In this document: positions 1-13,912 of the stretch, piece after piece
How the letters are laid out: each line of letters starts with the position of its first letter
Numbering within the stretch: the stretch's first letter is position 1
Origin: Lasiosphaeria ovina
Lineage: Eukaryota; Ascomycota; Sordariomycetes; Sordariales; Lasiosphaeriaceae
DNA: 64,000 bases
Reading direction: 5' to 3'
Assembly: GCA_033439765.1 (NCBI GenBank)
Contig: JAULSN010000007.1
Location: forward strand, 1,178,001 to 1,242,000
The notes under the pieces: generated by a model
Seen by the model: only the letters and a program-made list of their open reading frames with translations
The model's database searches: none
What the model was told of the DNA's origin: nothing
Program-made: the position numbers and the translations under genes

Positions 1-3000
1 CTATCACCAATAGATAACTTTCCCAGCTTATTGTTAGTTGTCGGGAATAGTCTGTCATCCGAAGCCGTCGTTCTCGACTCTCTTGCTTGATAAAATAAAC
101 CGGCCGTTGTATGTTCGGTGGTGACAAGATCGTCGAATGACCCTTATGTGGTTTACTTAATTTGCTTGTTTTGCGGCTTGCGTGAGGTTATGGCGATGTT
201 ATATTTTGTCTCGTCTGCTCAAGGAGGTTCCGGACTTCTATAGTTAGACCTAGTTAAGTATTTGCCGCGGTACAGTAAAAGTCATATAGTTGAACGGCAT
301 TTCTGTCATACCGTCAAATTCTTCGAGTCCGCAACCATCGAGGACGCAAGCCAAACCACCAATACCGACGGCAAACCTTACCATCGTCATGCAAGATCAA
401 AGTTTTCGCCCAGGGCACTTATGGCGATGTCAAGACGGTGTTACACCATCACAACCATGAACATCTCCATGTCAAAATCTGTGTAGCTTCTCCGGTCGAG
501 GTCCCTTCACTAATAAGGGCCAAAGACATTTTGAATACACCATTGATATATCACGTTCTCCCTAGAGTTAACTAATTAATCATCTGTTGACGCTTTAGAA
601 GAAACATAGTAAGGATATGGTGTATACTGGGGAGATAGTACGCAGTTGCTTAAATAAATTGTGTTATTACGTTTGCATCAAACTTGTCAAAGTCGCTTCT
701 AAAGTAGACGAAATGAAGCATAACGATGTAGTCCTTTTAGTGTATAAATGGTGACAGTGTATGAGCCGCATCATGTTGCCGCCGGTCTGGGACTGGGAAA
801 GTCCGCTCCTCAACAGAGTCGACAAATAAACAAACAACATCCACTTCCCTCCGAGCTTAAAGGGGCTAGGGGCGTGTATGGGGGTGGCAGCCCAGCCCGA
901 GCAATATACCGGCTGCCTCAGCGCCGAGGCTCCAGGGGTAACGCATTGCACTGTCAAATTATCGGCCGGTTCGCCTCGTAAACAACCCGTGCCACACATA
1001 CAGCATCGCTGGGATACTCGATGACATGAGATGAAGAATATTGAGAGAATATTAAAACACAAGGACAAGAGAACGTCATAGGGAAGCCACGGTACTTTAC
1101 AGGATCCGGGCGCGATCACAACTTGGGGCTCACCAAAGCCCCCCTCCCTCTGATATCTCCTGGAGTATTGGCACACTGCCTCATGTACTTTACAGTGGGA
1201 TATCTGGAACCTTAACCTGTCTGTGTATTGACAATACAACTCAACTGTGTTAATTTTAGTGTGCGCGTTAAGCCATTTCGCTTTGGTGATATATCTAACT
1301 GTGGAAGTCCCTCCTTGAGTAGACGGAGCAAAACATTGACAATACAAGTTCCAGGACCTTTATGCCGGAATGAGTGTTGTTGTTAAGCATTTGGCTACCT
1401 ACCCAAACGTTTCTCAATTGGATTTTGGCCACGCCCAACGACTGACCAGGACATTAGACCCAGGACTAGTCCAGACGCTGACCAAAATCAAAACTCCGAG
1501 TCAAGTTCTACATCTTCAAACTTCAGGAATCTACTAGCTGGCTGAACTCGAAACAGGGCAGTCAATGTCAATGTCTTGTTGACCCCGTTTTCGACAACGG
1601 CGCAGTGTTTCGCCTAGCTTGTGTCATTTCCCACCGTCCCTGAACACTGCGCCCGTGAAGGAAATACTCTTTGCTGTTCCTATGTAGTGTTTCTTTTGCC
1701 CGGAAAATATCTTGCCTTGTTTAACTATCTCGGCATCTCCAACGCATAAATGCGACGGTTGGCAACAAAATGACAAACTACAAGGCAACCAGATCAGAAT
1801 GCACAACTCGGCGACAACAAGCAGCTCAAACCCACAGCCAACGACGGGAAAAAGACACAATGCACAGTCCATGCACTGCCTCGAAAAGAAACAAGAACTA
1901 AATGTCTCGAATCAGCACCGGTGAGCCTTGCCGACCCCAGTCCCCAGCAAAGACAAGCCCCTGAAAGCTAATGCTAAGCAGACGAAGCCCTAAAGACAGA
2001 CTAAATACGCCGCGACCTTCTGTCGCCGAAGCCCCACGCGGTGTGAGACTTGAAACAAGTGACGGCGTCCAAGCCAGCTGACTGACCGCCTCCCCGTGAT
2101 AGCGTCTCGCAGCTTTGTCTCTTTGAGGGAAGAAATGAGACATGTGGAGCTCTCCGTGGGCGCTTGTATTTTTTCTTTTCAGAACAGTTGCGATCACTGC
2201 CTGGATGAAGAAGGTAAAGGCGTGTCTCAGATGATGCTGCTCCCCCCCTCGCCCGTGGCGTCAGGATTTTGGCTACCTCCTCACATCCTCACTTAGCCGT
2301 CCCCGGGCGGGCTCTTCTGTCGTTCTCGTAACGAGCTAGTCGGCTTGTCTCTGTTCTGCGTATATGCAACGCGTACTCTGCGCATATGCAATATGCCGAT
2401 GTTGCCGAGATTCTGTGGCGTCAGGCTCGATCGCTCGGTCATGGTGGGCTTAGTGTGTGCAGATGTGTTCGGTTCTCCTGCGATGACCCTCTCCGAGGCG
2501 TCTGGGTTTCGCTCAGCCCTCCCTCTCCCCGGTCCCAGGTGATCTTCGACCGTGTCACCTTCCAGACAAACACGTTGGCCTGGTGACCTCAAGCCCCAAA
2601 AGAACCTACCTTAGCTATGGGGATGACGGGCAGCCTCGAGGCAAAGCGGGCAGACACTCTCTAGCCGCCCGATACTCGCCAGGCCGTCGATCTCACTGTC
2701 GTCAAAGCTCTCGGGCGTTCTGGAACGTAGATATCTGGCTAGGCAGCCACTGTGTACAAACTCCAGTTTACAGGCTAGGCCCCGGCCGTTGTTTTCGGTT
2801 GGGATTCTTTGTAGATGTGGCAAGGGGCTCCATGAGGGCTACTCTGCGGCCGTTTGGCCACATTCTCACGCAATTTCGTAGAGTGAATCACGACCAGACA
2901 CCACGGAGAGCTGAAATGCGCTAGCACGGGTGGCGAGGTTCAAGTTCTTTTCGAGCATGCATATGCACCGCCTGACCGTTGTGTTGTTTCATTCTAGTGA

Positions 3001-4800
3001 ACATTGATGGTGCGGTCCTAAAGGGGCGGACAAAAGGGGGCAGACTCTGGATGCCCGTGAAAACAGTCACCAGAACAGGCAATCTTGTGTTACCATGTAT
3101 TGCTACAGCCACACCAGCGGACTCAGGCCCGTGATCATCAGGGACATGGTTGGGGAGACGAACACGAGCATACGCTCTATTCGCAAAAGGAGATAGCTAC
3201 TCTGGGTTTGTTTACTCCGGGCCTGGCTCCTTCGCGTGGAGACCCTGTCAGAGCGTTCAGCCGGTGGAACACGACCCAATTTCTCGACCACGAATCTCCC
3301 CAAGTTCTGACGGGTTGATAGGTTGGCAGCGGCTCATCTCGGTGGCGGCCTCCCCTCCGAGCCTGGACAAGCCAGGCACGAGTTTGGCCCGAAGGGCCGA
3401 GATAGCAGCGGCGAGAAGGAAGGAGATTGGCAACAGCGAGAGGCGAAGCGAGAAGACGTACGTACCTACTCATCGCAACGTCATAGCTCGTGTAGAATTC
3501 CTGCGTGCAACAATCAATAAACCACAACTCTCTCCCCAAGCCCATGTCACGGCTCTAGACCCCTCTGGACCGCAATAGTCTTGTGTCGCTTCGCTCACAG
3601 CTGGGGAGGGGCGAACCACGACCATCATCAACAATCAACCCGGCAAGCGTCCAGAAACGGACAACTTATTGCCAGGTTTGGATTCATCACGATGCCTCCC
3701 ATCGCTTAACAAGGAAAAAAGGCATGGCGAGTGACATCTCACATTTCACACCTTGGCCCCTTGTTGTTCAGACATGAGGCTGCAACACCAAAACACGAAT
3801 GTCACACAAAGAAGGGGGGACCCCTCAAAAAAAAAAAGCCACAACTCGTGGCAAACAGGCATTCCTCTGGCAGGTGGAAATCACGGAGAATTTCCCGTCA
3901 GCGAATCGACTGCCAGAAGACGGTGCAAGAAAAGAAAGAAAGCCAAAAGTGCCCACCGCAATGCACTACCCCGGACTTTTATATCCTGTGGGTGTGTATC
4001 GCCTCCTCCCCCCCTACCAGAGTAGTGCCGAGACATGTAGGGGAGAGAGTGAAGGAGGGCCTGGTTATCGAATCTGAGTGGCCCGGCTCTTCCATCACTC
4101 ACCAATACCACGGGGGTGCCATATGATGATGAAACCGATAGTCGGGAACGAAAGGAGCCGTATGGGAACATCCCGTCACGAAGGTCTAGCTTAGACATGT
4201 TACTCGGGCGGAACAGTGGCGGCCGCCTCCTCGCCGCTAGATGATGGGGGTGGGGATAGAGATGATGATGGGGATGATGATGGGGAGCCGTCAACTGTGT
4301 TGACGATTCGGAGATTTTTCTTTTGTTCGAAAGGGGGAAGACAGAACAAAAATGTAACCGCGTCGCCGCCGCCGTCAGCCAACGGGATGGACGAATTCGA
4401 GAACAACGCTCTGAATGGACCAGACGGACGGGCGGCTTACAACCCACCACTCCCCTCTCCACACACACCCACACTCATACAGATGGAGATAGAAAGAGAC
4501 CAAGAAGGCAAACTCGGCCGACGAGCAAGCTTCGACGATTCCGAACAAGGAAAGCACACACAATAGACTGGCTGACGACTCGTCCCTGCCCCAAAGAAGA
4601 ATACGGCCAATATTTTCGTCACACGTCCACAATCTCACGAGCAACCTTGTGTAATGCAATAAGCGCCCTGCCAAGCGCGTGCTCACTTCCGCACACTTGT
4701 GTGTCTTTTGCTCGGCATCATCACAAACACAATGGAACGGAGACGGGATATCGGAAACGGCGAGCTTGCCCCCCTTCCCTCCCTCCCTCCCTTTCTTATC
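1..4800. other. Gene-poor stretch, nothing recognised
   Basis: No reading frame here gives a protein I recognise. The longest frame (667-1347, minus, 226 codons) has no domain-like pattern and looks like chance. Base composition is mixed, with no obvious transposon termini, tRNA or rRNA. It may be old degenerated repeat DNA or long intergenic sequence; nothing seen decides between these. Confidence 0.5.
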
Positions 4801-7800
4801 CGGGGCAGGGCTCGCGCCGGTGGTGTGGAGGCAAATAGTGTAGTAGCTCCTTGCTCCTTACCGAGATAGGTCTAATGTCCCCGTGTAATTGGCCTACACA
4901 CCTACCACACTATGCAGCGTACACAAGGCACGGCGTGGAGAGGAACAGAAAGAAAAGAATGGGGAGATCTTGTTTGCCCTCTTTTGGCTGGGCGTCGAAT
5001 AGAAACGCAGAAGCCGAGCCTTTGGCTTCTTATTCGCCAGGGCACCTTGCACAGCTTCAACGTCTCGAGAGTGAGAACAGGGGGGAGCTCATTACCGGAA
5101 TCGGGAAAGTCGTGTTCTTTTCTGGAAGCTCTCTCCACAATCTGACAATCCACTCTGTACGTATGACGTTTTATTATCATTGTCCATTCTGGGCCTTGTT
5201 GTTGTTTTGCCATTCTTGGCCGGTTTCGACAAGGAGGAAGTAGTAATGAGTGTGTAGTGCATAACGAGATCGACAGTTGGGCAGCAGTATTCCTGATACC
5301 AGAAAAGGGAAAGGGGGGAGTGGATTGTCCCACGCGCAAAGTTCCCTATGAAATCATAACAAAACAAGAACCATGAAATGGGGGAGAGGGAGAGGGGGGC
5401 AGAGGGAAAAAAGATGACGCGTGACGAGAGAGGATCAAAGCAAAGCAGCTTTTTGGGGTCGGAATTGACCAGACAGGAGACATATCCGCTGCCCGGCGTC
5501 GGCCCACCTGCGGGCTTTTGCGGATCTGGGGTAAAATGAGGCGACCAACAAGCAGGAAGCGGCGGCCAGCCTCAAATCCATAAGACTTGCCTTGCTTTCT
5601 TGGGGGCGTGACCCGGACGTGATCCGATCGCTTATTGGAGAGAGGCGGTCCAGCAGCAGCAAAGAGCGAGCGAGCGAGCGAGGGAACGGACGACGTCGCA
5701 GACTCGCAAGGGTGGTGCCCTGTGGTGGGGGAAAAGGCCGACTTTTGGGCGCGCGGTATGCGCCGTCTGACTCTGGCCAAGCGTCCGGCGGCGCGGTTGA
5801 TCCCGCACTTTCAAGTTGCTGCCCTGCCCTGTCCGCCCTGTCTCTGCCCTGTGCTGACAGTTACACCTACCTAGGCCTAGGAACTAGCTAGCCGTCACTA
5901 GCTGGGGGGCACTCTATTTTACCTTCGGTCTGGAAAAGAGATGAAAGAAAAAGCGGTAGTGGCAGCCGCAGCGGCAGCAGCGGCGCGGCAGGACCGAAGG
6001 ATTTCCCCCCATCCCATCCCGTCACTTTCATCACTCATCAATTTCATCTCTCTTTTTATTTCTTATTTTGGAAAAGAAAGAGGGGGGGTGGCCGGCAGGA
6101 GACGAAACACACAATAACGAGGTCATCCTGGGAGAGACCGAGATTAGACCCACAATCGCCGCCGCCTCGTCTGTCGTCCGTCAACGCGTGACGTCTTCTT
6201 CGATTTTTTTGTTGTAAATGAACAAGAAAATAGTAAGGCAAAGTTACATCTAGGAAGGAGATGAACCAGCTAGCCAGCCAGGAGGGAGGGTTGGATGGGA
6301 TGAACGGTAAAGTCGTGGACGGCGCGCTGTCATTGGCCAAGGTCCGACAGGTGGACAACAAGCCGTTATTTTTTACTCCAACGTGAAACATCTGGGCAGA
6401 AACATCTTTTCTTTCGGGGCAGGCGGGGGGGTTCCTGTTCTGGGAAGTCGGAGAGGGGGGCGGCTCCATTTCCATCTCAACCTTTCAATTTTTTTTTCGT
6501 GTTGCGCCGGCTTATTAGGTTGGCTCACTGGCTTGGCTGGTTAAGCTGGTACAAAAAAATAGAAGGCGCGACACCCCCACCAGCGCGTGCGCCTTCCCTC
6601 CCCTTCCCCTCCCCTCGATTCGTTCAAAAAAAGAAACCAATTAGATGTCTAGAAATTGCAGCAGACTCCCGTTTCTGAGAAACAATTTCTAGCCAGTCAT
6701 ATAATTTAGCTGACCCTGGTTTTGCTGCCTTCTCGTCCAACCGAATGAATCCCCCCAAACTTCCAAGGGAAGGAGGTGGGTGGTTGGATGGATGCTGTGG
6801 GACTGTTGTGTGTGTGTCTTCGCGTGTGTGCGCCCGACCACCAACTTTTTTCTTTCCTTTCCAATCGTGTTCCCTTCTTTCGGGTGCGTCCCCTCCCACC
6901 AACAGGCCCCTCTCTGCCCCCCTCCCGACCCGCTTTCATAACCGTGGAGGGGAGGGGGGTGGAAAAAAGAGGTGAGTGAGCGAGTGAGAGAGGGGGGAGG
7001 GGGCCATCGCTGGGCACCAACGCACTTAACACGACAGTTTCTCGGCAGGCGCACAGAAGGAAAAAATGTTAAATCATTCCTCTTCTCTCTTCACAAGACA
7101 GACAACGCATCCTGCGTATGGATGATACATTTCTGTCGTCACCTGATCGTTACGGGAATTGAGAGGAAAGGGGGGGGGGTGCACTTCATGCAAAGAGGGG
7201 AGGGGGGGGGGGGGGGGGTTGGGAATCCGGTCTAGCGTTACCTCCCCTCACTTTACCTCGTGTTTACGATATAGGGCTCTGACGATGTGTTTTATACGCT
7301 TGTTATTATTGTTGTTAGCTTATTAATAAGAGAGCATGGACGAATAAGTTTGTGCGCCGCACGCCTCCGTAGTAATATTCGGGTCCTTTTGTCTCTGTCG
7401 TCCGCCGGCTTGTCTCTGGCCCCGTCGGGCGGAAACGAGTTTACCCTCGAAGTGGCGCAGCTCTGGTGAAGTCCTTCCTCCCCCGCCACATTATTATAGT
7501 TTGTATTTTTTTATACGTATGTACTAGGCATTGCGGCAGTTACAAGATGGCGAATCCCATCCTCGAAGGAGCTGTTTGCTTCCGCAGAGCAAACTTGGAC
7601 TGGGAGTCGCCCCATCATCATCGTCATCAGCAGCATGGAGTCCGTGAGTAGGGCTTGGAAGGAGGTCGGGTGTCAGGCTTCAGCGAACCGTCGGGCCACA
7701 CCGACATTTGGGCTGGGAAAGGTGGAGACTGGGGAGGGAGGCTGGAGTGGAGGCTGGAGGCTACGAGCCCCGCGACCGACCTGAGCTTGAGCTTCCCTTT

Positions 7801-8100
7801 CCGACGGGACCCTGACTGCGCTTCGATGCGCTGGCCTCGCCATGCCCCAACCTGGCGTCACTCCCTGCATCCCCGGGTCTTTGGGCCTCGCGCCTGCCTC
7901 TGGCCGGCTCCGCGGCTCGCTGATCTTTGGGCCAACATTGGCGACTCGTCACAGCCTTAACTGAAAGTTCCAGTTGCTTGTCGTCCCTCAGGTGGGTAGG
8001 TTTGCACTCTTTTGAACGTGAGGGATCGTGGCCGTTGCAAGATGTCAACTTGCACTCAGCTAGCGGCCATACCTTACAATTCCCTAAGTAGGCAAGCGCC
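4801..8100. other. Gene-poor low-complexity stretch
   Basis: No supported gene. The stretch is rich in short homopurine and homopyrimidine runs, including a 17-G run at about 7202-7218 and a shorter G run near 7169. Palindromic CCTAGG-type motifs occur near 5870-5882. Frames of up to about 140 codons lack domain-like composition. Confidence 0.5.
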
Positions 8101-10556
8101 TAGGTAGGTAAGGTAGCTGTCGCGACAAGTAAGAATCCGTTCCCTCTAGCTGGGTATGAAGGTGCCTCATTCTTACCTCCACTCCACTTCGGCCCAGTAG
8201 GAGCGCTGTCGTAGTGAGTGAGCATGGAAACACGTGCAAGCAACGAGGAGCAACCGTTACTACTGTGCCGTCTGTACGGGCTTCCCCGCTGCCCTGTGTA
8301 GTGTATCAGCGAATTTCCATTTTCTAGAACATCCGTGAACGTCGGGTTTAGCCCTTGTCTCCGCAAATGGAAAACCCGGCCAAGTTGTATGTGACGTTGC
8401 TCAGTCTAAATTTAGGCGTGGCCCGAACAGCACAGCGCTGCACAGCACCCGACGTCAACGACAGCGGGAGTTCCAGGAGCTGGAGTTGGAGCTGGCGTGC
8501 CAACAACCTGTCAAGGTTGAAACTTCCTAGTGTTGTCTCCATAACCCCCTATTTCTCCGCTAGGCCTACCCGAAGGGCGACAGCGAGGAGCCCGTTCATC
8601 AACTGCCAGGTCGTCCGAGTGTCTTGCCGTCAAGCCCACATGGGGACATTGTGCCGTCCGACTTTCAAGCGTGCCTTGGGCGAGCGCGTCGTCCTCACTA
8701 TAGCTAAAGGCAGCTGCTATCAATATTCATCTGGCTCCCTGCATCGGATCGGGGGTCTTAGTATCGGCAGTCAGGTCGTGGGTACGAATACAGCAGACCA
8801 GCCTGGCCTTCCCATATTAATAAGAGGATCCGTTGTGTTGCAAATAACACAAGTTACCTTACCCGACCAAAGCGAGACCCTGGGGAAGGACAACAGATTG
8901 CCTAGGTAAAGCCTACCCACCCAGTTAATAACTCAGGTTGTTACAGAACAGGTGATCCGTATTCCGAGAACATTTCCCGCTGCCCTTCTGCAGTACCCTG
9001 CCCACTGCCTGTGTACTGTATGTAAGTATCTGCTGCACATGCCGTGTGCGGTGTGGTGGTGTGAAAGACGTCTCGCTTAACCGCTGCCACTCGTTGCGTC
9101 ACGTCATGCACGAATTAGAGACCAGTGAGATGGGAGGCTTTTAACATTAGAAGTATGAAAGTTGAAGCTGCTGGCGAGCACGCATCGTCCTCGGCCGTTC
9201 TCAACATCTACGGCGAATATAGTATCATGTTCCCCTTATAATTTTCCGTACCTCTAGGTTCCATAGAGAAAGCAAAGGACGGACGGTGTTGGGCACTAGA
9301 GGACCCTCAACCCTCGAAGGTACCTTCATATAAACGGCCGAGCATCATCTTCCAGCACCTTGGTTATTACCTTGGGCTTAACATCGGCACAATCCGGGCT
9401 GCTTGCAAGGCAACAGACACTCCGGCCAGTAAAGGGCCTCAGGGGTGAGGCACACGCGTCGACCGCTGTTCGCAACCCGCAGCAATGCGAGTTGACCGCT
9501 CGTCGGTTTCCGTCCTATTTTTTCTTCTTTTCCTGCCCGGGCTTCTTGCAGCCGCAAGTTGGCCCCGCAGAGGCGATTTGCAGTGACACCCCTCCTCTTG
9601 TCGGAGCTGGACCCCTCCAGGGCGACCCGCCAGCCTCCTTGGGGGGACCTGGGCCCTGGGGGGAGTCGGGGACCACTGCGACTAGCAAAAAATACTTGGG
9701 ATGGGACCCACTTTCGCTTAGCTGATCCATCCAACCAAATTCTAAGTTAAAGAACTCCTGGTCGCTCCCTCAAATCATCTTTCGCCCTTCCTCGTCTCTC
9801 CTCCCTCTTCCCTCGCACAACCAATCATCCACCCAATCACCCACTCCACACTCGAGACTTTCCCAGCGACGGGGAAAACCGACCCGACCGCCAAAAATTC
9901 CATCAAATCAACGGCCGCCCTGGCTCACCAAAAAAAAAAAAAAACCGTCTTTACAGTCCAATTAGGATTGCAAGCAGCGAACAGAAGGCCATCTCGCGCT
10001 CCTCTCATTCGAGGCGCTTATTTTGACCTTTTACCCGCGCCGACTCCAGGACTGCCCTTTGTTTCTGCCCAGTCAGGTTTTGCGCAGCGCAAGGCCCACC
10101 ATTCACCTTTAATTCACCGCCTGAACCAAGCGCGGCGCCGTGCAGGCTTGCATCTACCGGCGAGCCCCGTGTGCGGGCGGCCCTACTGGCGTAAGAGGGA
10201 GGCAGAGAGTCGAGAGACAGAAGGCCATCGAGCTTGCCGGGATTCGAACCCGCCGCGCATTCAAGCACTTTTTAGCAAGTGGCGCAGCTCAGCCCTGCAG
10301 CGCAAAAGACACCTCCAGGTATGATACTCTCCTTCAGACTTCCCACTATGCTACGTATACGGATCTGGCTGTACAGTGCATTCACTCTCCGTCCCGTCCC
10401 TTGCACTCGGCCACTCGGCCTGTCTGTTGTGTCAGTCCGTCCGTCTGCCTACCTGCTGGGTGCCCTGCCAGCCCACAGCAGTACGGTACGTACTGACATT
10501 GCACCGCCAGGCTGGCGTGCAGTGTCGTTGCGGGCTTGGCGCTGGGTGCGGAAGGG

Positions 10557-10588
10557 CTGCTGCTGCTGCTGCTGCTGCCGCTGCTGTT
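10557..10588 (+). repeat. CTG-type trinucleotide tract
   Basis: About ten imperfect CTG triplets in non-coding DNA, including one CCG and one TTG. Simple microsatellite; no gene assigned. Confidence 0.7.
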
Positions 10589-10692
10589 GTCGGTCGGTTG
10601 CGACGCGCAGCCCTGTCCGCCTCAGTGCAGATTCTGCCCCAACCCAACCTAACCCTCGGGGACGGAGAAAGAGGACGCCGTATCTGCCCTGT

Positions 10693-10716
10693 CCTGACCT
10701 GACCTGACCTGACCTG
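10693..10716 (+). repeat. CCTGA pentamer tandem repeat
   Basis: The pentamer CCTGA is repeated nearly five times in non-coding sequence. A short minisatellite with no visible function. Confidence 0.7.
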
Positions 10717-12964
10717 TTTTGTTGCACTGGCGCCGTTTATAAAGAGACAAAGCCCACTCACACGCTGCCGCAGTTATTACGACTCGTGTTCGAGGTACCG
10801 AGTAAAGTTGCAAGAAAAGCGCTTGTGTCCACACTGGCAGCCCCCGGTCCGCCATTTTCCAGCCAGTCAACGCGCGAGCGCAAAGGCACCCCAGAGGCCC
10901 GTCGCGGCATAGCAAATCAGCTCACGGTCCCCGACACGAACGAACCGCAAAACAGAGTCGTCCAGTCTCAAGACCTATCACCATCGCGAACCTCGATCTC
11001 GTCGCCATCATTGGCCCTTGCCCGGTCCCGTGATAGTTGTGGCCTGCACGCAGACAATTAACGAGATCGTCCCCGGCGCTCAATCAACGTCGCCGCCGAG
11101 ATCAGATCTGCGTCGCGTCTCTAAATCCCATCCCACTCAGGCGGTTGTCCAGTGCCAGCCGAGGCAGAACGCCCGCTTGCTTGTCCAACGACGGCCGCGA
11201 ACTCTTGTGTAAGTACGGAGCCCCTCGATCTTATCCTGCCCCGACTTGACTTTCCCGTTTCTCACGCCTCTCCCTTCCCTCCCGCCCCTCGGCGCTTTTG
11301 GTCCTCCCGCGTCTGCACACCATCAGACCAAGGCGACGAGTCGGTTTCCTTCGTTGCATTCGTTTCCCATTCTCACGCTCGGCCATGTACTTTGGTCCGA
11401 CTGCTGAGCCACGCGCAATCGTTCCTATCCTCTGGGTACCAGGTGGTACATTGCCGTCGCATTTTGTTCACCTCCCTTGGCGGCCCTCTGTTTTCTTCTG
11501 AAACTCGACGGGCAAAGTGCTAATGGGCATCCAGCTGCAGCCTCTATCATAGTTCCAGCCTCGCTTGCTGACGACACGGGTACGTGTGCATCTTTCTTGT
11601 TTTTTCCACTGCCCAAAGTCTGTCCGGTTCCTGTCAGCCTGCAACCACACACACGCCTTCGGAGCGAACCCCTCAAATCCCTGACACAAACCCACGTAAC
11701 CCATGTGTGTCCCCCAGACAGCGAGCTACCCACCCTCCTCATGGTGGTTCGCCTTGTCGATGTCACGTTTCTGCTCTACTCTTTGCTTTGTTTCTTGCAC
11801 GACACAGCACATCCCCAATTCACCCCCGCGTTCGTTTCCCCCTTCACTAGGGCGAGCACGCAGGGCTAGAATCGGCGGCAATGGGCTGCATGACGCTCAC
11901 CCGCCTTCCCGTCGTTTCTCTATGCGCCTGAGACGGTGTCCAGTCACAGCTGGCCTGTTTGAAAGGCCCTCTGGCGCCAACCGCTGAGCTGCAGCTCCCC
12001 GGCGTTGCAAAATAAAATATATGTCAAGGTGACAGTTTGCATCGCCGGTAGCAGCCTCTCTGATCGGCTTCCAGATGCCTAGGAGTGTCTGCCCTGCCCT
12101 CGTCCCGATTCTCTCTTTAAATCCCAGTTCGGCGCTGCTACCCAGGCTGGGGTCTGGGAGCGCTGAGCTGGTTGAAGGTGGGCCTGGCTCGTGCATATTC
12201 CGTCATGCATGCCAGCGCATCAAACTGGCCCAAGGCTGCCGAAAGGAGACTGCCCACCCCGTCGTGCCCCCCCGGGCCTAGCTTATATACTTCGCAACCG
12301 CGGACTAACGCCTTAGGTTGGCCCAGGCCTTGAATCAGATTAAGGAACAAACGGCAGAGCTCTTTGGGCGAAACCTTGCGGCGCGTCTTGCTGAGAAGCC
12401 CTTCCGCCCTCGACCGTTTTTGTCGTCGTTACTTGGCAGTCCGACGTCGGCTTGAATCGGGAATTAATAGACTCGCCCGTCACGACATTGAAGCACCTCG
12501 GAGTACTTCTGTCTCGTCTTCCCTCACGTGGCTTCGCTTGTCCACGCTCTCTTCCCGAGAGCCCTGGGACTGAGCCACTTTCGCCCCGCGACTACATCAG
12601 CTTGCATATGCCGCGGTGCAACCAATTACGCAGCTCCCTTAGCATTTGAACCCACTGCCAACGCATCACTCCAATAGATTGGGTGCACATCTAGGCCCAA
12701 CCCATAGGTACGGAGTGACTTTCAATCCATCCGTACGCGTCGAGCCCAAGTCGATCGGGGCTCTTGAAGCTTTATCAGCAGCCCGGACGGCTCCAAGGCT
12801 CGACCCGAGTGGTAACCGTCCTTTGTTTCGATAACCGTGCTGACCCTTATCCGTTCTCCCCGCAGTCACTGTAGCCAGAGCCGGCCTGCTTCAACCCTCG
12901 CGATCTTAGATCTCGCCAAACTTTACGCGATACTTGACGGCTTCTCGTCAACCCACCTCCCAGG

Positions 12965-13912
12965 ATGATGGAATACGCACAATACCAGCAACCACCGAGC
13001 GCACACACACCACACATTCAAACGGGATATCCCACTTCTGCAGGCGGCAACAGCATCACGTCGCCTTCCAACGCGCATATTCCGCAGCACACCGTCCAAA
13101 CGTCGCCAATACTTCCGTCGCAAGGGCACCAACCATCGCCGACACAAGCCCACAGCATGTACCCACAATATGGCGTGCAGCAGAGCATGCCTCAACAGAG
13201 CTTGCATGGCTATGGAATGCCGCAGATCCAGGCTGCGGCCATGGCTGCGACCGCGGCTGCTTCAGGCTCCTCTTACTCGTACATGTCGTCAGATCCCAAT
13301 CTGCAGCAGTCCCCGAGGATGGCTGGCGTGAACGCGAAGAAGGACTCTAGAGGAGGTCCTCGGTCGCCGCAGCAGATGAACCCTCAACGGCGGCTCAGCC
13401 AAGTTGCGAGCCCCGGTGTTCCTAATCCCCAGGCAATGCTCAACCATGCCGGCCCACGCTCGGCAGTCCCGCCGCCGATGACGGCTGCGCAGCAGATGCC
13501 GCCGCCTCAGTCGCCCGAGCTGACATCGGGCGCTGTAGAGGAATCGCCGCTCTACGTCAACGCTAAGCAATTCCACCGGATTCTCAAGCGACGGGTGGCA
13601 AGGCAGCGGCTAGAGGAGGCTCTCCGGCTGACGAGTAAGGGTCGGAAACCATACCTTCACGAGTCGAGACACAACCATGCTATGCGACGACCCCGTGGTC
13701 CTGGCGGGCGGTTCTTGACGGCCGATGAGGTTGCCCAGATGGATAAGGCTGCCGGCGGAGAGACCAAGGAACCAGAACCGGTATCAACCAAGACGGCATC
13801 TGGCGCGACAAAACGAAAATCGGAAGGCAACTCGAGCGCCCCAAGCAAGAAGGCGAAACGGGAAGTCGAGAGCCCCGAAGAAGATGACGAGGATGACGCG
13901 GACGACGACTGA
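12965..13912 (+). CDS. HAP2: CCAAT-binding factor subunit HAP2 (NF-YA)
   Basis: Encodes 315 residues with a C-terminal NF-YA core at about residues 192-250. The core has the subunit-association helix (starting [10 protein letters not shown]), a linker, and the DNA-contact region ([23 protein letters not shown] split by short spacing). In fungi HAP2/HapB joins HAP3 and HAP5 in the nucleus to bind CCAAT boxes; HapX or Hap4-like partners add regulation. The N-terminal 190 residues are Gln/Pro/Ser-rich and presumably disordered; the tail is Lys-rich then strongly acidic ([11 protein letters not shown]). The frame starts with two consecutive ATGs and is uninterrupted. A CCTCCCAG just upstream might be a 5' UTR splice acceptor. 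Family assignment is secure. Confidence 0.95.
   Translation: MMEYAQYQQPPSAHTPHIQTGYPTSAGGNSITSPSNAHIPQHTVQTSPILPSQGHQPSPTQAHSMYPQYGVQQSMPQQSLHGYGMPQIQAAAMAATAAASGSSYSYMSSDPNLQQSPRMAGVNAKKDSRGGPRSPQQMNPQRRLSQVASPGVPNPQAMLNHAGPRSAVPPPMTAAQQMPPPQSPELTSGAVEESPLYVNAKQFHRILKRRVARQRLEEALRLTSKGRKPYLHESRHNHAMRRPRGPGGRFLTADEVAQMDKAAGGETKEPEPVSTKTASGATKRKSEGNSSAPSKKAKREVESPEEDDEDDADDD

Larger units (their letters stand above)
8101..12964. other. Intergenic region upstream of HAP2
   Basis: No supported coding gene. It contains a CTG-type triplet tract (about 10557-10588) and five CCTGA pentamers (10693-10716). The last few hundred bases probably hold the promoter and 5' UTR of HAP2. The sequence just before the ATG (a pyrimidine-rich run ending CCTCCCAG) could be a splice acceptor, so a 5' UTR intron is possible. 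Confidence 0.45.

Noticed and set aside
667..1347. 226-codon minus-strand ORF
   Set aside because: No domain pattern, odd Cys/Thr-rich composition, no splice or promoter context. Likely chance.
10236..10310. tRNA-Ser-like T-arm (minus, GGGTTCGAATCCC)
   Set aside because: The T-arm is nearly perfect, but the 5' acceptor strand and D-arm are absent and the anticodon stem is irregular. At most a truncated tRNA relic.
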